Source: Catonia carolina (Eukaryota; Arthropoda; Insecta; Hemiptera; Achilidae). From it: DNA of 64,000 nucleotides. The first letter of the stretch is position 1. The number at the start of each line of letters is the position of its first letter. The stretch lies in NCBI GenBank assembly GCA_035578175.1, contig JAQMRL010000011.1:5095501-5159500 (forward strand), read 5' to 3'. Positions 11,311 through 23,182 of the stretch are shown in pieces. Under the pieces are notes generated by a model. It saw only the letters and a program-made list of their open reading frames with translations. It was not told where the DNA came from and did not search any database. The position numbers were made by a program, and so were the translations under genes.

Positions 11311-12430
11311 TGAGGAAGGCAACTGTAAAACATCTCACTCCTCGTTTTACTTAGTAAAACAAAAAAAAGCTGTACGGCTAGCAGGAATAAGCTGCGCAGC
11401 TAACAGGAATAAGCTGGAAAAAGCTGCGCAGCTAGCAGGAAAAAGCTGGTCCACTCGGTGAGGAAGGCAACTGTAAAACATCTCACTCCTCGTTTTACTT
11501 AGTAAAACAGAAAAAAGCTACGCAGCTAGCAGGAATAAGCTGCGCAGCTAACAGGAATAAGCTGGAAAAAGCTGCGCAGCTAGCAGGAATAAGCTGGAAA
11601 AAGCTGCGCAGCTAGCAGGAAAAAGCTGGAAAAAGCTGCGCAGCTAGCAGGAATAAGCAGGAAAAAGCTGCGCAGCTAGCAGGAATAAGCAGGAAAAAGC
11701 TGCGCAGCTAGCAGGAATAAGCAGGAAAAAGCTGCGCAGCTAGCAGGAATAAGCAGGAAAAAGCTGCGCAGCTAGCAGGAATAAGCAGGAAAAAGCTGCG
11801 CAGCTAGCAGGAATAAGCAGGAAAAAGCTGCGCAGCTAGCAGGAATAAGCAGGAAGAAGCTGCGCAGCTAGCAGGAAAAAGCTGTGCAGCTAGCAGGAAT
11901 AAGCAGGAAAAAGCTGCGCAGCTAGCAGGAATAAGCTGGAAAAAGCTGGAAAAAGCTGCGCAGCTAGCAGGTCAGTCGACTGCGCAGTCGGCTGCGCAGC
12001 TTAGGGAGCAGGTCAGTCGACTGCGCAGTCGACTGCGCAGCTAGCAGGTCAGTCGACTGCGCAGTCGACTGCGCAGCTTAGGGAGCAGGTCAGTCGACTG
12101 CTCAGTCGACTGCGCAGTCGACTGCGCAGCTTAGAGAGCAGGTCAGTCGACTGCGCAGCTAGCAGGAATAAACAGGTAAAAGCTGCGCAGCTAGCAGGAA
12201 TAAGCTGGAAAAAGCTGCGCAGCTAGCAGGAAAAAGCAGGAAAAAGCTGTGCAGCTAGCAGGAAAAAGCTGCGCAGCTAGCAGGAATAAGCAGGAATAAG
12301 CTGCGCAGCTAGCAGGAATAAGCTGGAAAAAGCTGTGCAGCTAGCAGGAATAAGCAAGAAAAAAGCTGCACAGCTAGCAGGAAAAAGCTGCGCAGCTAGC
12401 AGGAAAAAGCAGGAAAAAGCTACGCAGCTA
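11309..12430. repeat. GC-rich palindromic minisatellite within a family A fragment
   Basis: Two fragments of family A (gaggaaggcaactgtaaaac) precede a tandem array based on AGCTGCGCAGCTAGCAGGAA. From 11,641 the unit is a regular 32 bp. A different subarray at about 11,970-12,150 uses GTCGACTGCGCAGTCGAC. Both cores are perfect palindromes. It replaces part of the left arm that is present on the right. Confidence 0.85.
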
Positions 12431-12439
12431 TCGTTTCAA

Positions 12440-12660
12440 TATAAAACAATAAGCAACCCCATGACCTAATGAGATGAGGATGAGGTGTATGACGTGTACA
12501 GACCCAGGCTTACCATTCCCGAGAAAGTATGGTTAATAAACCCCATTCATCAAAGTACACCGGTAACCACTGTCTAGTATTCAAATCCGAATAAAAGTCA
12601 CTACCTTTACTAGGATTTGAACCATCGAACCTTCATCTCCAAAAATCAGCTTACATTATA
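12440..12660 (-). repeat. SINE family B copy
   Basis: It matches the 55.9-kb copy (gtacaccggtaaccactgtc, tttactaggatttgaacc) with the head hairpin truncated. Part of it is duplicated at 12,826-12,918. Confidence 0.75.
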
Positions 12661-12918
12661 AGAAGCAGAACTTTTTATTTTAGCCTTGCAACTAGCAGAT
12701 TGAGTGTAAATAATTTGCCACTTCACCTGTCTGTTATGAGCAAAGGTATAAGTAGTTCTATACCGTAATACGATGCAAATAAAGCTGTATTATGTTAATA
12801 CATTATTATGGTTACAAAGTACTTTGTAACCACTGTCTAACATTCAAATCCGAATAAAAGTCACTACCTTTACTAGGATTTGGACCATCGAACCTTCATC
12901 TCCAAAAATCAGCTTACA
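12661..12918. repeat. Family A tail fragment plus duplicated SINE B fragment
   Basis: 12,661-12,750 matches the 3' part of family A (ttattttagccttgcaact, cctgtctgttatgagc). 12,826-12,918 repeats the SINE B segment found at 12,555-12,660. Confidence 0.65.
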
Positions 12919-12920
12919 TT

Positions 12921-13120
12921 CGTCCGTCAGGTTCTTTAGGAATCCGAACAATCGGTAATTTTGATAATGTTGATAATTTCGTTTCGGAACATCCTGTACT
13001 TTAGAATATTTTCTTTGTCATCATTGGTTTTTTGTTTTTTATCTATTTGTTATTGCAATTAATTTTCTAGATGACTCAACTTGTTTATTGTAAATTTAAA
13101 TGTACAGTTAATTTTCAAAA
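12921..13120. repeat. Inner part of left arm
   Basis: This is inverted relative to 25,373-25,556 and again to the duplicated 26,021-26,204 (landmarks gaacaatcggtaattttgat, catcattggttttttgtttt, tagatgactcaacttg). Homology stops near 13,120, which marks the inner edge of the inverted repeat. Confidence 0.8.
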
Positions 13121-13319
13121 ATTCTCATGTACCTTCAAATAAAAAAATCAATAGATGTTATAAAATAAAACAGTGAATAAATTACTTGTAGAAAGCTTTT
13201 TGTGAATAAAATAAAATGTTGATAAGGAAATCATGACGGAACAAAATAATCATCGTAAAAATAATTAATTTTTCCTCTTATACAATGTAGTTTTTTAATG
13301 AATGGCGTGATCTATTCTG

Positions 13320-13972
13320 CTGAAGCATTGAAAGAACAGAAGAGGTAGAGGTGAAAAAGAGACTAGCCAGAGTTATCTCCTCTGAAAGTAATGAATTTCA
13401 TTATACATCCAGACCCTGTGGTGAATGAAGTGAAGGTGACATTTTCAGGGTGGAAAGTAGATGATTTTTGGAGGGTCAGGCATGCTGATAAGCATATTTT
13501 CCACTCAGTGAGGAAGGTAAAGGTAAACCGCCTAAATCCTCGTTTTACTTAGCTAAGCCACTAGAGGTTTAAACTGGCCTTAAGGCTAATGATCTTAACA
13601 ATCTTTAGAAATTTATAGAAACTCTTTTTGCAATCCATAATCTCGCACTCTGGTCATAACAGACAGGTGGAGTGACAAGTTATTTACATTCAATCTGTTT
13701 GTTCCAGGGCTAAAATAAATAGTTCTGTTTCTTATCACATGGTCAGCTAATTAAATGACTGAATCATTTAAGAACAGAAGAGGTAGAGGTGTAAAAGACA
13801 CTACTCAGAGTTATCTCCTCTGAAAGTAATGAATTTTATTATACAGCCAGACCCTGTGGTGAATGAAGTGAAGGTGTCATTTGTAGAGTGGAAAATATGT
13901 GCTTTTCAGAGGACCCCGCATGCTGATACATTCAATCTGTTTGTTCCAGAGCTAAAATAAATAGTTCTGTTT
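13320..13972 (-). repeat. Two partial family A copies, minus strand
   Basis: 13,320-13,582 and about 13,670-13,972 carry the reverse complement of family A blocks (agttatctcctctgaaagta, catgctgataag, tcctcgttttactta). The second runs directly into the 641-bp tandem array, which seems to have grown out of it. Confidence 0.7.
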
Positions 13973-16947
13973 CTTATCACATGATCAGCTAATTAAATGA
14001 CTGAATCATTTAAGAACAGAAGAGGTAGAGGTGTAAAAGGCACTAAAAACGAGGAGTGATGTGTTTTACAGTTGCCTTCCTCACTGAGTGGAAAAGTAGG
14101 CTTATCAGCATGCCGTGCCCTCTGATTAAAGTTGGTGGTAAACCATCCAGACTTGAAATGGTAAATATATTTATTAAATGAAACTCTAACGGTACCCTGT
14201 TCTATCCATAAATGACACCTTCACTTCATTCACCGCAGGGTCTGGCTGTATAATGAAATTCATTATTTTCAGAGAATATAATTCTGATTAGTGTCTTAGG
14301 ACTCATTTGACCCTGTAGTGGTTTTACTAAGTAAAACGAGGAGTGAGGTGTTTTACAGTTACCTTCCTCACTAAGTAAAAAAGTACGCTTATCAGCATGC
14401 TGCACCCTCTGAAAAGCGCATATCTTCCACTCTGCAAATGTCACCTCCGCATCATTCACCATAAGGTCCGGATGTATAATGAAATTCATTACTTTCATAT
14501 AATAAATTTCTGAATGACCTACATACATAATACAGATTGTTTAAAATTATTATCAAATCATTTTTGGAATAAACTCCGTGTTCGGATCAGCCATAAAAAT
14601 ATCGTCCTATCTTATCACATGGTCAGCTAATTAAATGACTGAATCATTTAAGAACAGAAGAGGTAGAGGTGTAAAAGGCACTAAAAACAAGGAGTGATGT
14701 GTTTTACAGTTGCCTTCCTCACTGAGTGGAAAAGTAGGCTTATCAGCATGCCGTGCCCTCTGATTAAAGTTGGTGGTAAACCATCCAGACTTGAAATGGT
14801 AAATATATTTATTAAATGAAACTCTAACGGCGGTACCCTGTTCTATCCATAAATGACACCTTCACTTCATTCACCGCAGGGTCTGGCTGTATAATGAAAT
14901 TCATTATTTTCAGAGAATATAATTCTGATTAGTGTCTTAGGACTGATTTGACCCTGTAGTGGTTTTACTAAGTAAAACGAGGAGTGAGGTGTTTTACAGT
15001 TACCTTCCTCACTAAGTAAAAAAGTACGCTTATCAGCATGCTGCACCCTCTGAAAAGCGCATATCTTCCACTCTGCAAATGTCACCTCCGCATCATTCAC
15101 CATAAGGTCCGGATGTATAATGAAATTCATTACTTTCATATAATAAATTTCTGAATGACCTACATACATAATACAGATTGTTTAAAATTATTATCAAATC
15201 ATTTTTGGAATAAACTCCGTGTTCGGATCAGCCATAAAAATATCGTCCTATCTTATCACATGGTCAGCTAATTAAATGACTGAATCATTTAAGAACAGAA
15301 GAGGTAGAGGTGTAAAAGGCACTAAAAACAAGGAGTGATGTGTTTTACAGTTGCCTTCCTCACTGAGTGGAAAAGTAGGCTTATCAGCATGCCGTGCCCT
15401 CTGATTAAAGTTGGTGGTAAACCATCCAGACTTGAAATGGTAAATATATTTATTAAATGAAACTCTAACGGCGGTACCCTGTTCTATCCATAAATGACAC
15501 CTTCACTTCATTCACCGCAGGGTCTGGCTGTATAATGAAATTCATTATTTTCAGAGAATATAATTCTGATTAGTGTCTTAGGACTGATTTGACCCTGTAG
15601 TGGTTTTACTAAGTAAAACGAGGAGTGAGGTGTTTTACAGTTACCTTCCTCACTAAGTAAAAAAGTACGCTTATCAGCATGCTGCACCCTCTGAAAAGCG
15701 CATATCTTCCACTCTGCAAATGTCACCTCCGCATCATTCACCATAAGGTCCGGATGTATAATGAAATTCATTACTTTCATATAATAAATTTCTGAATGAC
15801 CTACATACATAATACAGATTGTTTAAAATTATTATCAAATCATTTTTGGAATAAACTCCGTGTTCGGATCAGCCATAAAAATATCGTCCTATCTTATCAC
15901 ATGGTCAGCTAATTAAATGACTGAATCATTTAAGAACAGAAGAGGTAGAGGTGTAAAAGGCACTAAAAACAAGGAGTGATGTGTTTTACAGTTGCCTTCC
16001 TCACTGAGTGGAAAAGTAGGCTTATCAGCATGCCGTGCCCTCTGATTAAAGTTGGTGGTAAACCATCCAGACTTGAAATGGTAAATATATTTATTAAATG
16101 AAACTCTAACGGCGGTACCCTGTTCTATCCATAAATGACACCTTCACTTCATTCACCGCAGGGTCTGGCTGTATAATGAAATTCATTATTTTCAGAGAAT
16201 ATAATTCTGATTAGTGTCTTAGGACTCATTTGACCCTGTAGTGGTTTTACTAAGTAAAACGAGGAGTGAGGTGTTTTACAGTTACCTTCCTCACTAAGTA
16301 AAAAAGTACGCTTATCAGCATGCTGCACCCTCTGAAAAGCGCATATCTTCCACTCTGCAAATGTCACCTCCGCATCATTCACCATAAGGTCCGGCTGTAT
16401 AATGAAATTCATTACTTTCATATAATAAATTTCTGAATGACCTACATACATAATACAGATTGTTTAAAATTATTATCAAATCATTTTTGGAATAAACTCC
16501 GTGTTCGGATCAGCCATAAAAATATCGTCCTATCTTATCACATGGTCAGCTAATTAAATGACTGAATCATTTAAGAACAGAAGAGGTAGAGGTGTAAAAG
16601 GCACTAAAAACGAGGAGTGATGTGTTTTACAGTTGCCTTCCTCACTGAGTGGAAAAGTAGGCTTATCAGCATGCCGTGCCCTCTGATTAAAGTTGGTGGT
16701 AAACCATCCAGACTTGAAATGGTAAATATATTTATTAAATGAAACTCTAACGGCGGTACCCTGTTCTATCCATAAATGACACCTTCACTTCATTCACCGC
16801 AGGGTCTGGCTGTATAATGAAATTCATTATTTTCAGAGAATATAATTCTGATTAGTGTCTTAGGACTGATTTGACCCTGTAGTGGTTTTACTAAGTAAAA
16901 CGAGGAGTGAGGTGTTTTACAGTTACCTTCCTCACTAAGTAAAAAAG
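13973..16947. repeat. 641-bp tandem array, about 4.6 units
   Basis: Units begin near 13,973, 14,611, 15,252, 15,893 and 16,534 (first unit 638 bp because of a 3-bp difference). Units are almost identical, so the array is young. Each unit combines two family A segments and a ~90-bp non-family segment (around tctgaatgacctacatacat). The 100-codon minus-strand ORF repeated in each unit consists of antisense family A sequence and is not called a gene. Confidence 0.9.
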
Positions 16948-16959
16948 CAAAGCGTCTCA

Positions 16960-17110
16960 AAAACTGGTCCTATGATTTTTTAAATCGTCTGGTTTACTCA
17001 ATTTTTTCCAGTATCTACTTAGGTAGCAAAAACACGAGGGTGAGATTTTATAAAACAATAGCAGTGCCGATCCTACCTGGATCAAACGGTGGCCTGTTCT
17101 AATTTAATAA
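16960..17110 (+). pseudogene. LINE reverse transcriptase C-terminal relic
   Basis: One plus-strand frame near 17,028-17,090 reads TRVRFYKTIAVPILPGSNG, resembling the KTR(V)RFYK...VP.L.YGSE block downstream of the catalytic core in LINE polymerases. The rest is decayed. Confidence 0.55.
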
Positions 17111-17412
17111 GTTTTAGGGTTAAAATGTTTCCGTCGTAAAATATTGTAAAATAATTGACAAACCGATTCTATTTGAACTTACTGTAATCTCTATTATGGT
17201 TCAAATTCTGCAGATAAGCATACTCGACAGAAACTAAATGTTATCTTAAAAAATTCAATTCAATTCTATGCGTGCGTATGGGCGTGCGCGCAGTTGAATA
17301 ATTTATTTAATTGTTTTATTATATAGTTAATAGAATTAATTTCTTATCATATGCATTATACTTAATTTTTTACGTTTGTATTTTTAAAAAAAAATGTGAT
17401 ATTTTTATTTTA

Positions 17413-17725
17413 GTTTATCTTAAACTAATGCAACGGCTGTTTATGCTAAATTTATAGCGAATAAAATTTCTAAAATATTATGCGAATACAAGTTCAATAA
17501 ACGGGGCTTGATAAGTATACTTACCAGGACTTAACATAAAAACACATCCTACTGTTCTGGCGCTAGATAGTAATAAGAAACAGAACTATTTATTTTCGTT
17601 TATCTTAAACTAATGCAACGGCTGTTTATGCTAAATTTATAGCGCTTAAAGTTCTAAAATATTATGCGAATACAAGTACAATAAACGGGGCTTGATAAGT
17701 ATACTTACCAGGACTTAACATAAAT
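17413..17725. repeat. Tandem duplication of a ~125-bp segment
   Basis: The segment with aatgcaacggctgtttatgc and cggggcttgataagtatact occurs at about 17,415-17,540 and again at 17,600-17,723. A third fragment (tgtttatgctaaatttatag) is at 20,297. Confidence 0.7.
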
Positions 17726-17729
17726 TGTC

Positions 17730-18830
17730 CTATATTTTTAATATTGTTTAAAAATTGCCATATCAAGGTTGAAAGACAAAAAGACCTGGTTTTTTATGCT
17801 ATCGCAAAGACTTTCATGCGTTTAGAGGCGTATAACCCAAGAAGTATTCGATTGAAAAGTTCGAAATTTTCACTCAACAAAGCGAATTATATTCTTTTTG
17901 TGAATACATAATTTCAAATGTGTATGTTACTTAAATTTTGATTTATTAACAATATTCTGAACCCCTGCTATCTCGGAAACCGCTCAATCGTTCGACACAA
18001 GCAAAAACTATCGTTTTATTCAGCGTGAAGAATGTATTAATAACATGAACTATTAATTGACCAATATTGTGATAGAATTTTTAAAATTTTGAATAAATAG
18101 ACTTGGTCATGAGGAGGTGGGTGCAACTATCCATGGTCCCAGGTTATGTAAGTGATAGAACAAATCAAACGATAGAAACTGCATGAACACAGCTAAGAAA
18201 TGGATACGTTCCAAAAAATAAAATAATTGTTAGCGTTAATTCGCATTTCTTATGTAAGATTTTTATTTTAATTCTGTTTATTTATTTTTTACAATCTCTT
18301 CGTAGGTCATATCCTTTAGAATAAGACTAAGTATTTTACGCAACCCAAAATGTTTTTGTCACATATTGTTTTTAGAATGTCATTATACTTATACATTACT
18401 GCTATCTATTGTTTTATAAATAATGTTACGGATAATTGCAATTAATAACAATGAATAGACATTTATTCTTAATTCATTAGGCATATATTTTAAGATGAAT
18501 AGCCGAGAATGTATGTGTGTAAACAGCGCAGATCTGTCTTGCAGCCGTGTCTGAGCAGTGATGTCACAGTCGAACAGCTGTCGGTACAACTTTTCGCGCG
18601 CCATGAGACAGCCCTTTCCTTAACCAACGGCCCTGGGCAAAATGCAACACTGTTTGTTGCCTGCTAGTTGTTTCAAGGATTGTGCATTGGTATGACAGCC
18701 GCTTTAAAATTTGAATCCTAGGCATCATACAGAGCAAACGTGGGGAGAACAAGTAGTACTTTAACTTCGTCGTAATGGCGAATGAGACCACGGTTTTTGG
18801 GAGACCTTTTATTTTTTGTTAGGTAAAAAA
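17730..18830. other. No recognised gene; mixed-composition stretch
   Basis: 18,500-18,790 is less AT-rich and contains 71- and 75-codon minus-strand ORFs. I see no recognisable motif, and the two ORFs overlap in different frames, so neither is called. Confidence 0.45.
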
Positions 18831-18833
18831 GTG

Positions 18834-19124
18834 TTTTCTTCGCGCAGGTATAGGGAACGTCATTTCTTCTGTTTTCTAAGAGACTGAAAACCTAGAAGTA
18901 TTAATATGATAATTAAAATACATCTAGACCAAAATAGAACTTGTTTGTTTGTAGGTTAACGGACTGAGTAAACAATATGTTTTCTTCGCGCAGGTATAGG
19001 GAACGTCATTTCTTCTGTTTTCTAAGAGACTGAAAACCTAGAAGTATTAATATGATAATTAAAATACATCTAGGCCAAAATAGAACTTGTTTGTTTGTAG
19101 GTTAACGGACTGAGTAAACAATAA
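18834..19124. repeat. 146-bp tandem duplication
   Basis: The segment starting ttttcttcgcgcaggtatag at 18,834 is repeated from 18,980 with almost no changes. Confidence 0.8.
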
Positions 19125-19149
19125 AATGTATGAAATGCCTTCTTTTTAC

Positions 19150-19720
19150 TTTCTCTTGCCTATATGAATATACAGGAAGGAAAGTATTGTTCTCATGTTG
19201 ATTTTTGGAAATAGTTTTCAGCCCCCCCTGAACCCAAAAAACATGTTTTTAGCGATTGGTCTGTGTGTGAATAAAATATCTCAACAACGGAACATTCTAC
19301 AAACAAAAAACATGTTTTTGGCGATTGGTCTGTGTGTGAATAAAATATCTCAAGAACGGAACATTCTACAAACTTGAAACTTAAGTTAGATACTACTACT
19401 GGACACGACACGAACATTTTCATCAAAATCGGTCAACCAGAAGTAGTAGTAGTTTATTCGTGTCACTTTTCACTTTTTTGCGATTTTCTCAAATACAGCT
19501 CATACAATTTTTTTTAAAAGATCGCCTCATTAACTCATTTTTTATGCTCTACAAGATAGGATAGGCGCAATGTCTGCTGAAATTCTTGGGAAGGTTGTTT
19601 TCTTGTAAAAACACTTTTTAAAGTTTGCGGCGTACAACCTTCTCGCAGTCGTTTGTAGAGCTTTATCTCAAAAAACATTACCAAGATTTTTGAACAATAC
19701 ACTAAATTAAAGCCTGTTCT
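19150..19720 (+). repeat. Dispersed repeat family C copy
   Basis: It shares gcgattggtctgtgtgtgaa, aaaatcggtcaaccag and the ctctacaagat region with an inverted copy at 47,045-47,460 and with the interrupted copy at 43,066-44,835. It has an internal duplication (19,240-19,315 against 19,303-19,375). Confidence 0.75.
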
Positions 19721-20007
19721 TTCCTGCATTTATTGGTTTGATTTAGATTGTTTTATTTAAAAAATAATAGGAGATACCTTCAGCAATTTACGGAATAAAG
19801 TACTCAGTTTTTAGCCGGTTTTCCGACAATGTAGTTTTTAAACGTCTGTTAGTCCATCCAGGCTTTTCATAAAAATTGGTGTTCAAGTACGTTGAAGATC
19901 AGAGTTTTTTCTATAAGAGTTTTCACCGGATCTATACGTTTTAACCTGTAGAGGTTGAAACGTTTTAACCTGTAGAGGTTAACCTGTAGAGGTTTGAACC
20001 TGTAGAG

Positions 20008-21215
20008 GTTTTTACTAAATAAAACGATGTGCGAGGTGGTTTACCATTGCCACAACTCGCTGAGTGGAAAAGTACGCTTATCAGCATGACAGGCCCTCTG
20101 AAAAACATATATTTTACACTCCGCAAATGATACCACCACTTCATTCACCACAGGGTCCAACTGTAAAATGAAATTCATTTCTTTCAGAGGAGAAAACTCT
20201 GATTAGTATCTTTTACACCTTTGCCTCTTCTGTTCTTTAATGATTTAGTCATTAAATTGACTGACCGCGGGATAAGAAACAAAACTATTTTATGTTTATG
20301 CTAAATTTATAGCGCATAAAATTTCTACAGGCTAGAGCCCGTTAAATGCATAGGGCCTGGCTGTATAATGAAATTCATTACTCTCGCAGGAAATAGCTCT
20401 TAGATAAATAGCTCTAGATGACTAGCGTCTTTTACAATTCTACCTCTTCTGTTTTTAAATGATTCAGTCATATAATTTACTGACCTAGTAATAAGAAACA
20501 GAACTATTTTTTTATAGCCCTGGAACTATCAGATCTAGTGCAAATAATAATTTGTCTCTTGTGCGGCCTACAGAGCGAACAATGGACTTACATTTACATA
20601 GTACGAGTGTATCGTAACATACATTGCTTGAATAAAGAAAAAAGGTCAAACAACAGATAACCTTTATAATTATGCAGATTAAGTAATTAATTAATTCAAT
20701 TTTAAAATATTATTATTTAGTCGTAAGTACATTATACTTAATTTTTTACGTTCGTATTTTAAAATAAAATGAGATATTTTATTTCAGTTCAGGCCAGAGA
20801 CCAAGCTTATTTTAATGTAGGCAATTTTTTTGCCATGATACATCAAACGTTTTGTTAGTTAAAATCATATGTAAATTATATTACAGGACCAAGTGCTTAT
20901 TTTTCGAACTACCGGTGACTAGTGCCTTTTACAATTATACCTATTCTGTTCTTAAATGCTTCAGTCATATAATTGGATGACCTAGTAATAATAAACAGAA
21001 CTATTTTTTGTAGGCCTGGAACTAACAGATCGAGCGCAAATAATAATTTAGCACTTTACCCACCTCTTGTGGGTATTAAGTAAATCGGCGTGTGAGGTGG
21101 TTTACCATTGCCTTCCTCACTGAGTTGAAAGAGTATGCTTATCAGCATGCCAGACCCTCCGAAAAGCACACACTTTCCAACCTGTAAATGGTACTTTTAC
21201 TTTCTTCTCTACACC
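20008..21215 (+). repeat. Cluster of partial family A copies
   Basis: 20,008-20,290, 20,350-20,575 and about 20,915-21,215 each hold blocks of family A (gaggtggtttaccattgcc, cttatcagcatgcc, gattagtatcttttacacct). The last is rearranged, with tail blocks preceding head blocks. A short tandem (gtagaggtt) precedes the first at 19,945-20,005. Confidence 0.7.
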
Positions 21216-21224
21216 AAAATTTGT

Positions 21225-21750
21225 CTCATTAATTATTGAATGTTCTCGGATTTATGTACACCTTTCATTACCTAATTTTTCTTTTTTATAATAGCCAAAA
21301 CATTGTATTTAGAACTGGCATTAAATCATATTTAGTTCTTAACAAATTTATAAACATTTATGAAACAAATTATCCTACTAACAATGACCTTAAACTTGGC
21401 GTTACGCGATAAACTTTCACAAAGATAGAAAACTACAATTAACTTGACAAGACATATTTTAACATACATTCTATCTTTAACATACTTATAGGACAATTTT
21501 TATGTAAATTAACACGGAGTATCCGTGCACAGGAAATCGATTTTACGATCCATACCTGTTCTTCAGGTCGTTGTAATGTCATGCATACATTAAGGTTTTT
21601 ACTGAAATTCAAGACTGTAGAGTCTCCGTAAATGCGGGTATTCAAGTCTATGTAAGGTATAGACCGTGCTTATTTCCTGTAAAACCGTATGTTTTAGTTT
21701 GAAGGGAAAAGTATGGTGCTTTGAAATGATAACAATGATAAACCGTTTAA
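21225..21750. other. AT-rich flank downstream of the spliced gene
   Basis: Nothing but AT-rich sequence and a 68-codon minus-strand ORF without motifs. Confidence 0.5.
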
Positions 21751-21753
21751 TGC

Positions 21754-21759
21754 TTTATT
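21754..21759 (-). terminator. Candidate polyadenylation signal (AATAAA)
   Basis: AATAAA on the minus strand lies about 75 bases past the stop codon of the 378-codon ORF. It is the first such hexamer after that stop. Confidence 0.5.
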
Positions 21760-21832
21760 ATACTATTATTATACTACAATACTGATACTTAATACTGATA
21801 ATACTAATACTATGATGGAATGCACACTCCCG

Positions 21833-22969
21833 TCATTCTACCCGAGGCTTCACTGCAGCGATTTTACGTACTATTTTTTTGCTGCCTCGGTCACTCAAGA
21901 TCGATTCCAGCGTGCTATGAATAACATCGTCGACAGCCTTCAAACGAGGGTCATCCTCGTTGGCGACTAACTCGACTCTGCTCTTCACCCGACTGGATCT
22001 GTCCCTGGAGGACAATCCCTCGATCTCGCTCGTCTCAAAGAGCTCAATCCGCATGAGGTATTTACCCCTCTTAGGCGCGGACCACGCGTTGTAATGTTTC
22101 TGGTCCGTTTTGAGCTCTACGGTCTCCGAGTAAGATGATGGTTCCCGTGAGGGACCTGCATCCTCGAAGAGCTCGGCTATGGGTCGTTTGGCCGGCCTGG
22201 CCCTCAGGAGTTCCCATAATTCGTTAACATCCTGCTCCCGGTACTGTTTCTCCTCGGAAGCAGGCGCGGCCCGTGCGCATTCCAACAGGAAACCGACAGT
22301 TAACCTCTCGTCCATCTTCTCCAAGACACCCATCTGGTTGTTCTCATTGAAGATGGGCAAGAGCATCTTCAATTTTATCACTTTACAAAATTCGAAGATG
22401 CCAAGGGACAGCCTTTTACAACTGTCGGGTTCCCTACCGCCCACCCTAGCGATCGCGTCCTCCCATTTCGCTAGGGTTACCAACCCGAATATATAATACT
22501 GAACAACTACATCTAACAAACTGAGCATTCGGGCTGGTAATTGGGCCGGTTGCTCCACTGCCGGATGGGCCGGTTGAACAGGCTGGGCCGGTTGAACAGG
22601 CTGCGGTTCAGGTTCGATCACCTGAATCTCATGCTCGACCTGAACGACCTCCGGCCGCTGCGCCGCAGGTTCGAGCACTTGCACCTCCTGTTCAACCTGC
22701 ACGACCTCCGGCCGCATCTCGGCTAGTGGCTGAGGTGGCTGAGGAGCTGGGACCTCGACTGGAATCTCGACTGGTTGCCGAGGTGGTTGAGGAGCTGGTC
22801 GCGCCGGTAATACCTCGACTTCGGGCCGCTCGTCGTCCAAGTTTATTACCGGCATGTTTCTAGCTGCCCCCAACACCTCGTCAAACAGTCTTGCAGCTTC
22901 CAGTCTTGCCAATTCCTGGGACGCAGCTGGGGCACGATTCATCTGGGACGCAGCTGGGGCACGATTCAT
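21833..22969 (-). CDS. Unrecognised 378-residue protein, GC-rich terminal exon
   Basis: I do not recognise this protein. The ATG at 22969 follows directly after a good splice acceptor (pyrimidine-rich tract ending in CAG), so I choose it over the ATG 15 nt upstream, which would lie in the intron. Residues 1-18 are a perfect 9-residue duplication (MNRAPAASQ twice). Residues 48-147 are Pro/Glu/Gln/Val-rich, with a 19-residue repeat (RPEVVQVE.E.QV.EP at 86 and 105). Residues 148-378 look globular: a hydrophobic helix-like stretch (149-175), two Cys-containing segments (CKRLSLGIFEFCK) and a charged C-terminal part. There is no signal peptide or transmembrane segment. The exon is visibly much richer in G and C than everything around it, unlike local DNA. 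It lies inside the 19.9-kb element, downstream of the exons at 23.05-25.17 kb. It could be a captured or viral-type gene or a domesticated host gene; function is unknown. Confidence 0.75.
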   Translation of the reverse strand: MNRAPAASQMNRAPAASQELARLEAARLFDEVLGAARNMPVINLDDERPEVEVLPARPAPQPPRQPVEIPVEVPAPQPPQPLAEMRPEVVQVEQEVQVLEPAAQRPEVVQVEHEIQVIEPEPQPVQPAQPVQPAHPAVEQPAQLPARMLSLLDVVVQYYIFGLVTLAKWEDAIARVGGREPDSCKRLSLGIFEFCKVIKLKMLLPIFNENNQMGVLEKMDERLTVGFLLECARAAPASEEKQYREQDVNELWELLRARPAKRPIAELFEDAGPSREPSSYSETVELKTDQKHYNAWSAPKRGKYLMRIELFETSEIEGLSSRDRSSRVKSRVELVANEDDPRLKAVDDVIHSTLESILSDRGSKKIVRKIAAVKPRVE

Positions 22970-23050
22970 CTGTAAAGAGAACATTTAGCATTAGTACCTT
23001 TCGGATGAAATACGATAGGTCAATATATAACAACATCCCAGCAATTACAC

Positions 23051-23120
23051 CTTCCTCGACCTTCAATGAACTAAAAGAGCGAAGGAGGGTGCTGGGATGT
23101 TGATGTTGATGGAGGAGTTA
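23051..23120 (-). other. Non-coding exon (70 bp) between the two reading frames
   Basis: It is bounded by an acceptor (TTTTTGCAG) and a donor (GAGGAAG/GTGTAA). All three frames contain stops, and the frame that would lead into the next ATG has TGA shortly before the exon end. It is therefore most simply 5'-untranslated sequence for the 378-codon ORF, or untranslated sequence behind the Arg-rich ORF. Confidence 0.5.
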
Positions 23121-23182
23121 CTGCAAAAACATATATTTATTCCTTTATCGTATGAATACCGTATCTAAATAATAAAAATTAC

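Noticed and set aside
11641..11930. Regular 32-bp repeats resembling a CRISPR array
   Set aside because: The units are contiguous with no unique spacers, and the host is a eukaryote. It is a minisatellite.
14226..16451. Four identical 100-codon minus-strand ORFs
   Set aside because: They consist of antisense dispersed-repeat sequence copied by the 641-bp array, with no protein motif.
22179..22726. Plus-strand ORFs of 105 and 61 codons opposite the GC-rich exon
   Set aside because: Shadows of the minus-strand 378-codon ORF in GC-rich sequence.
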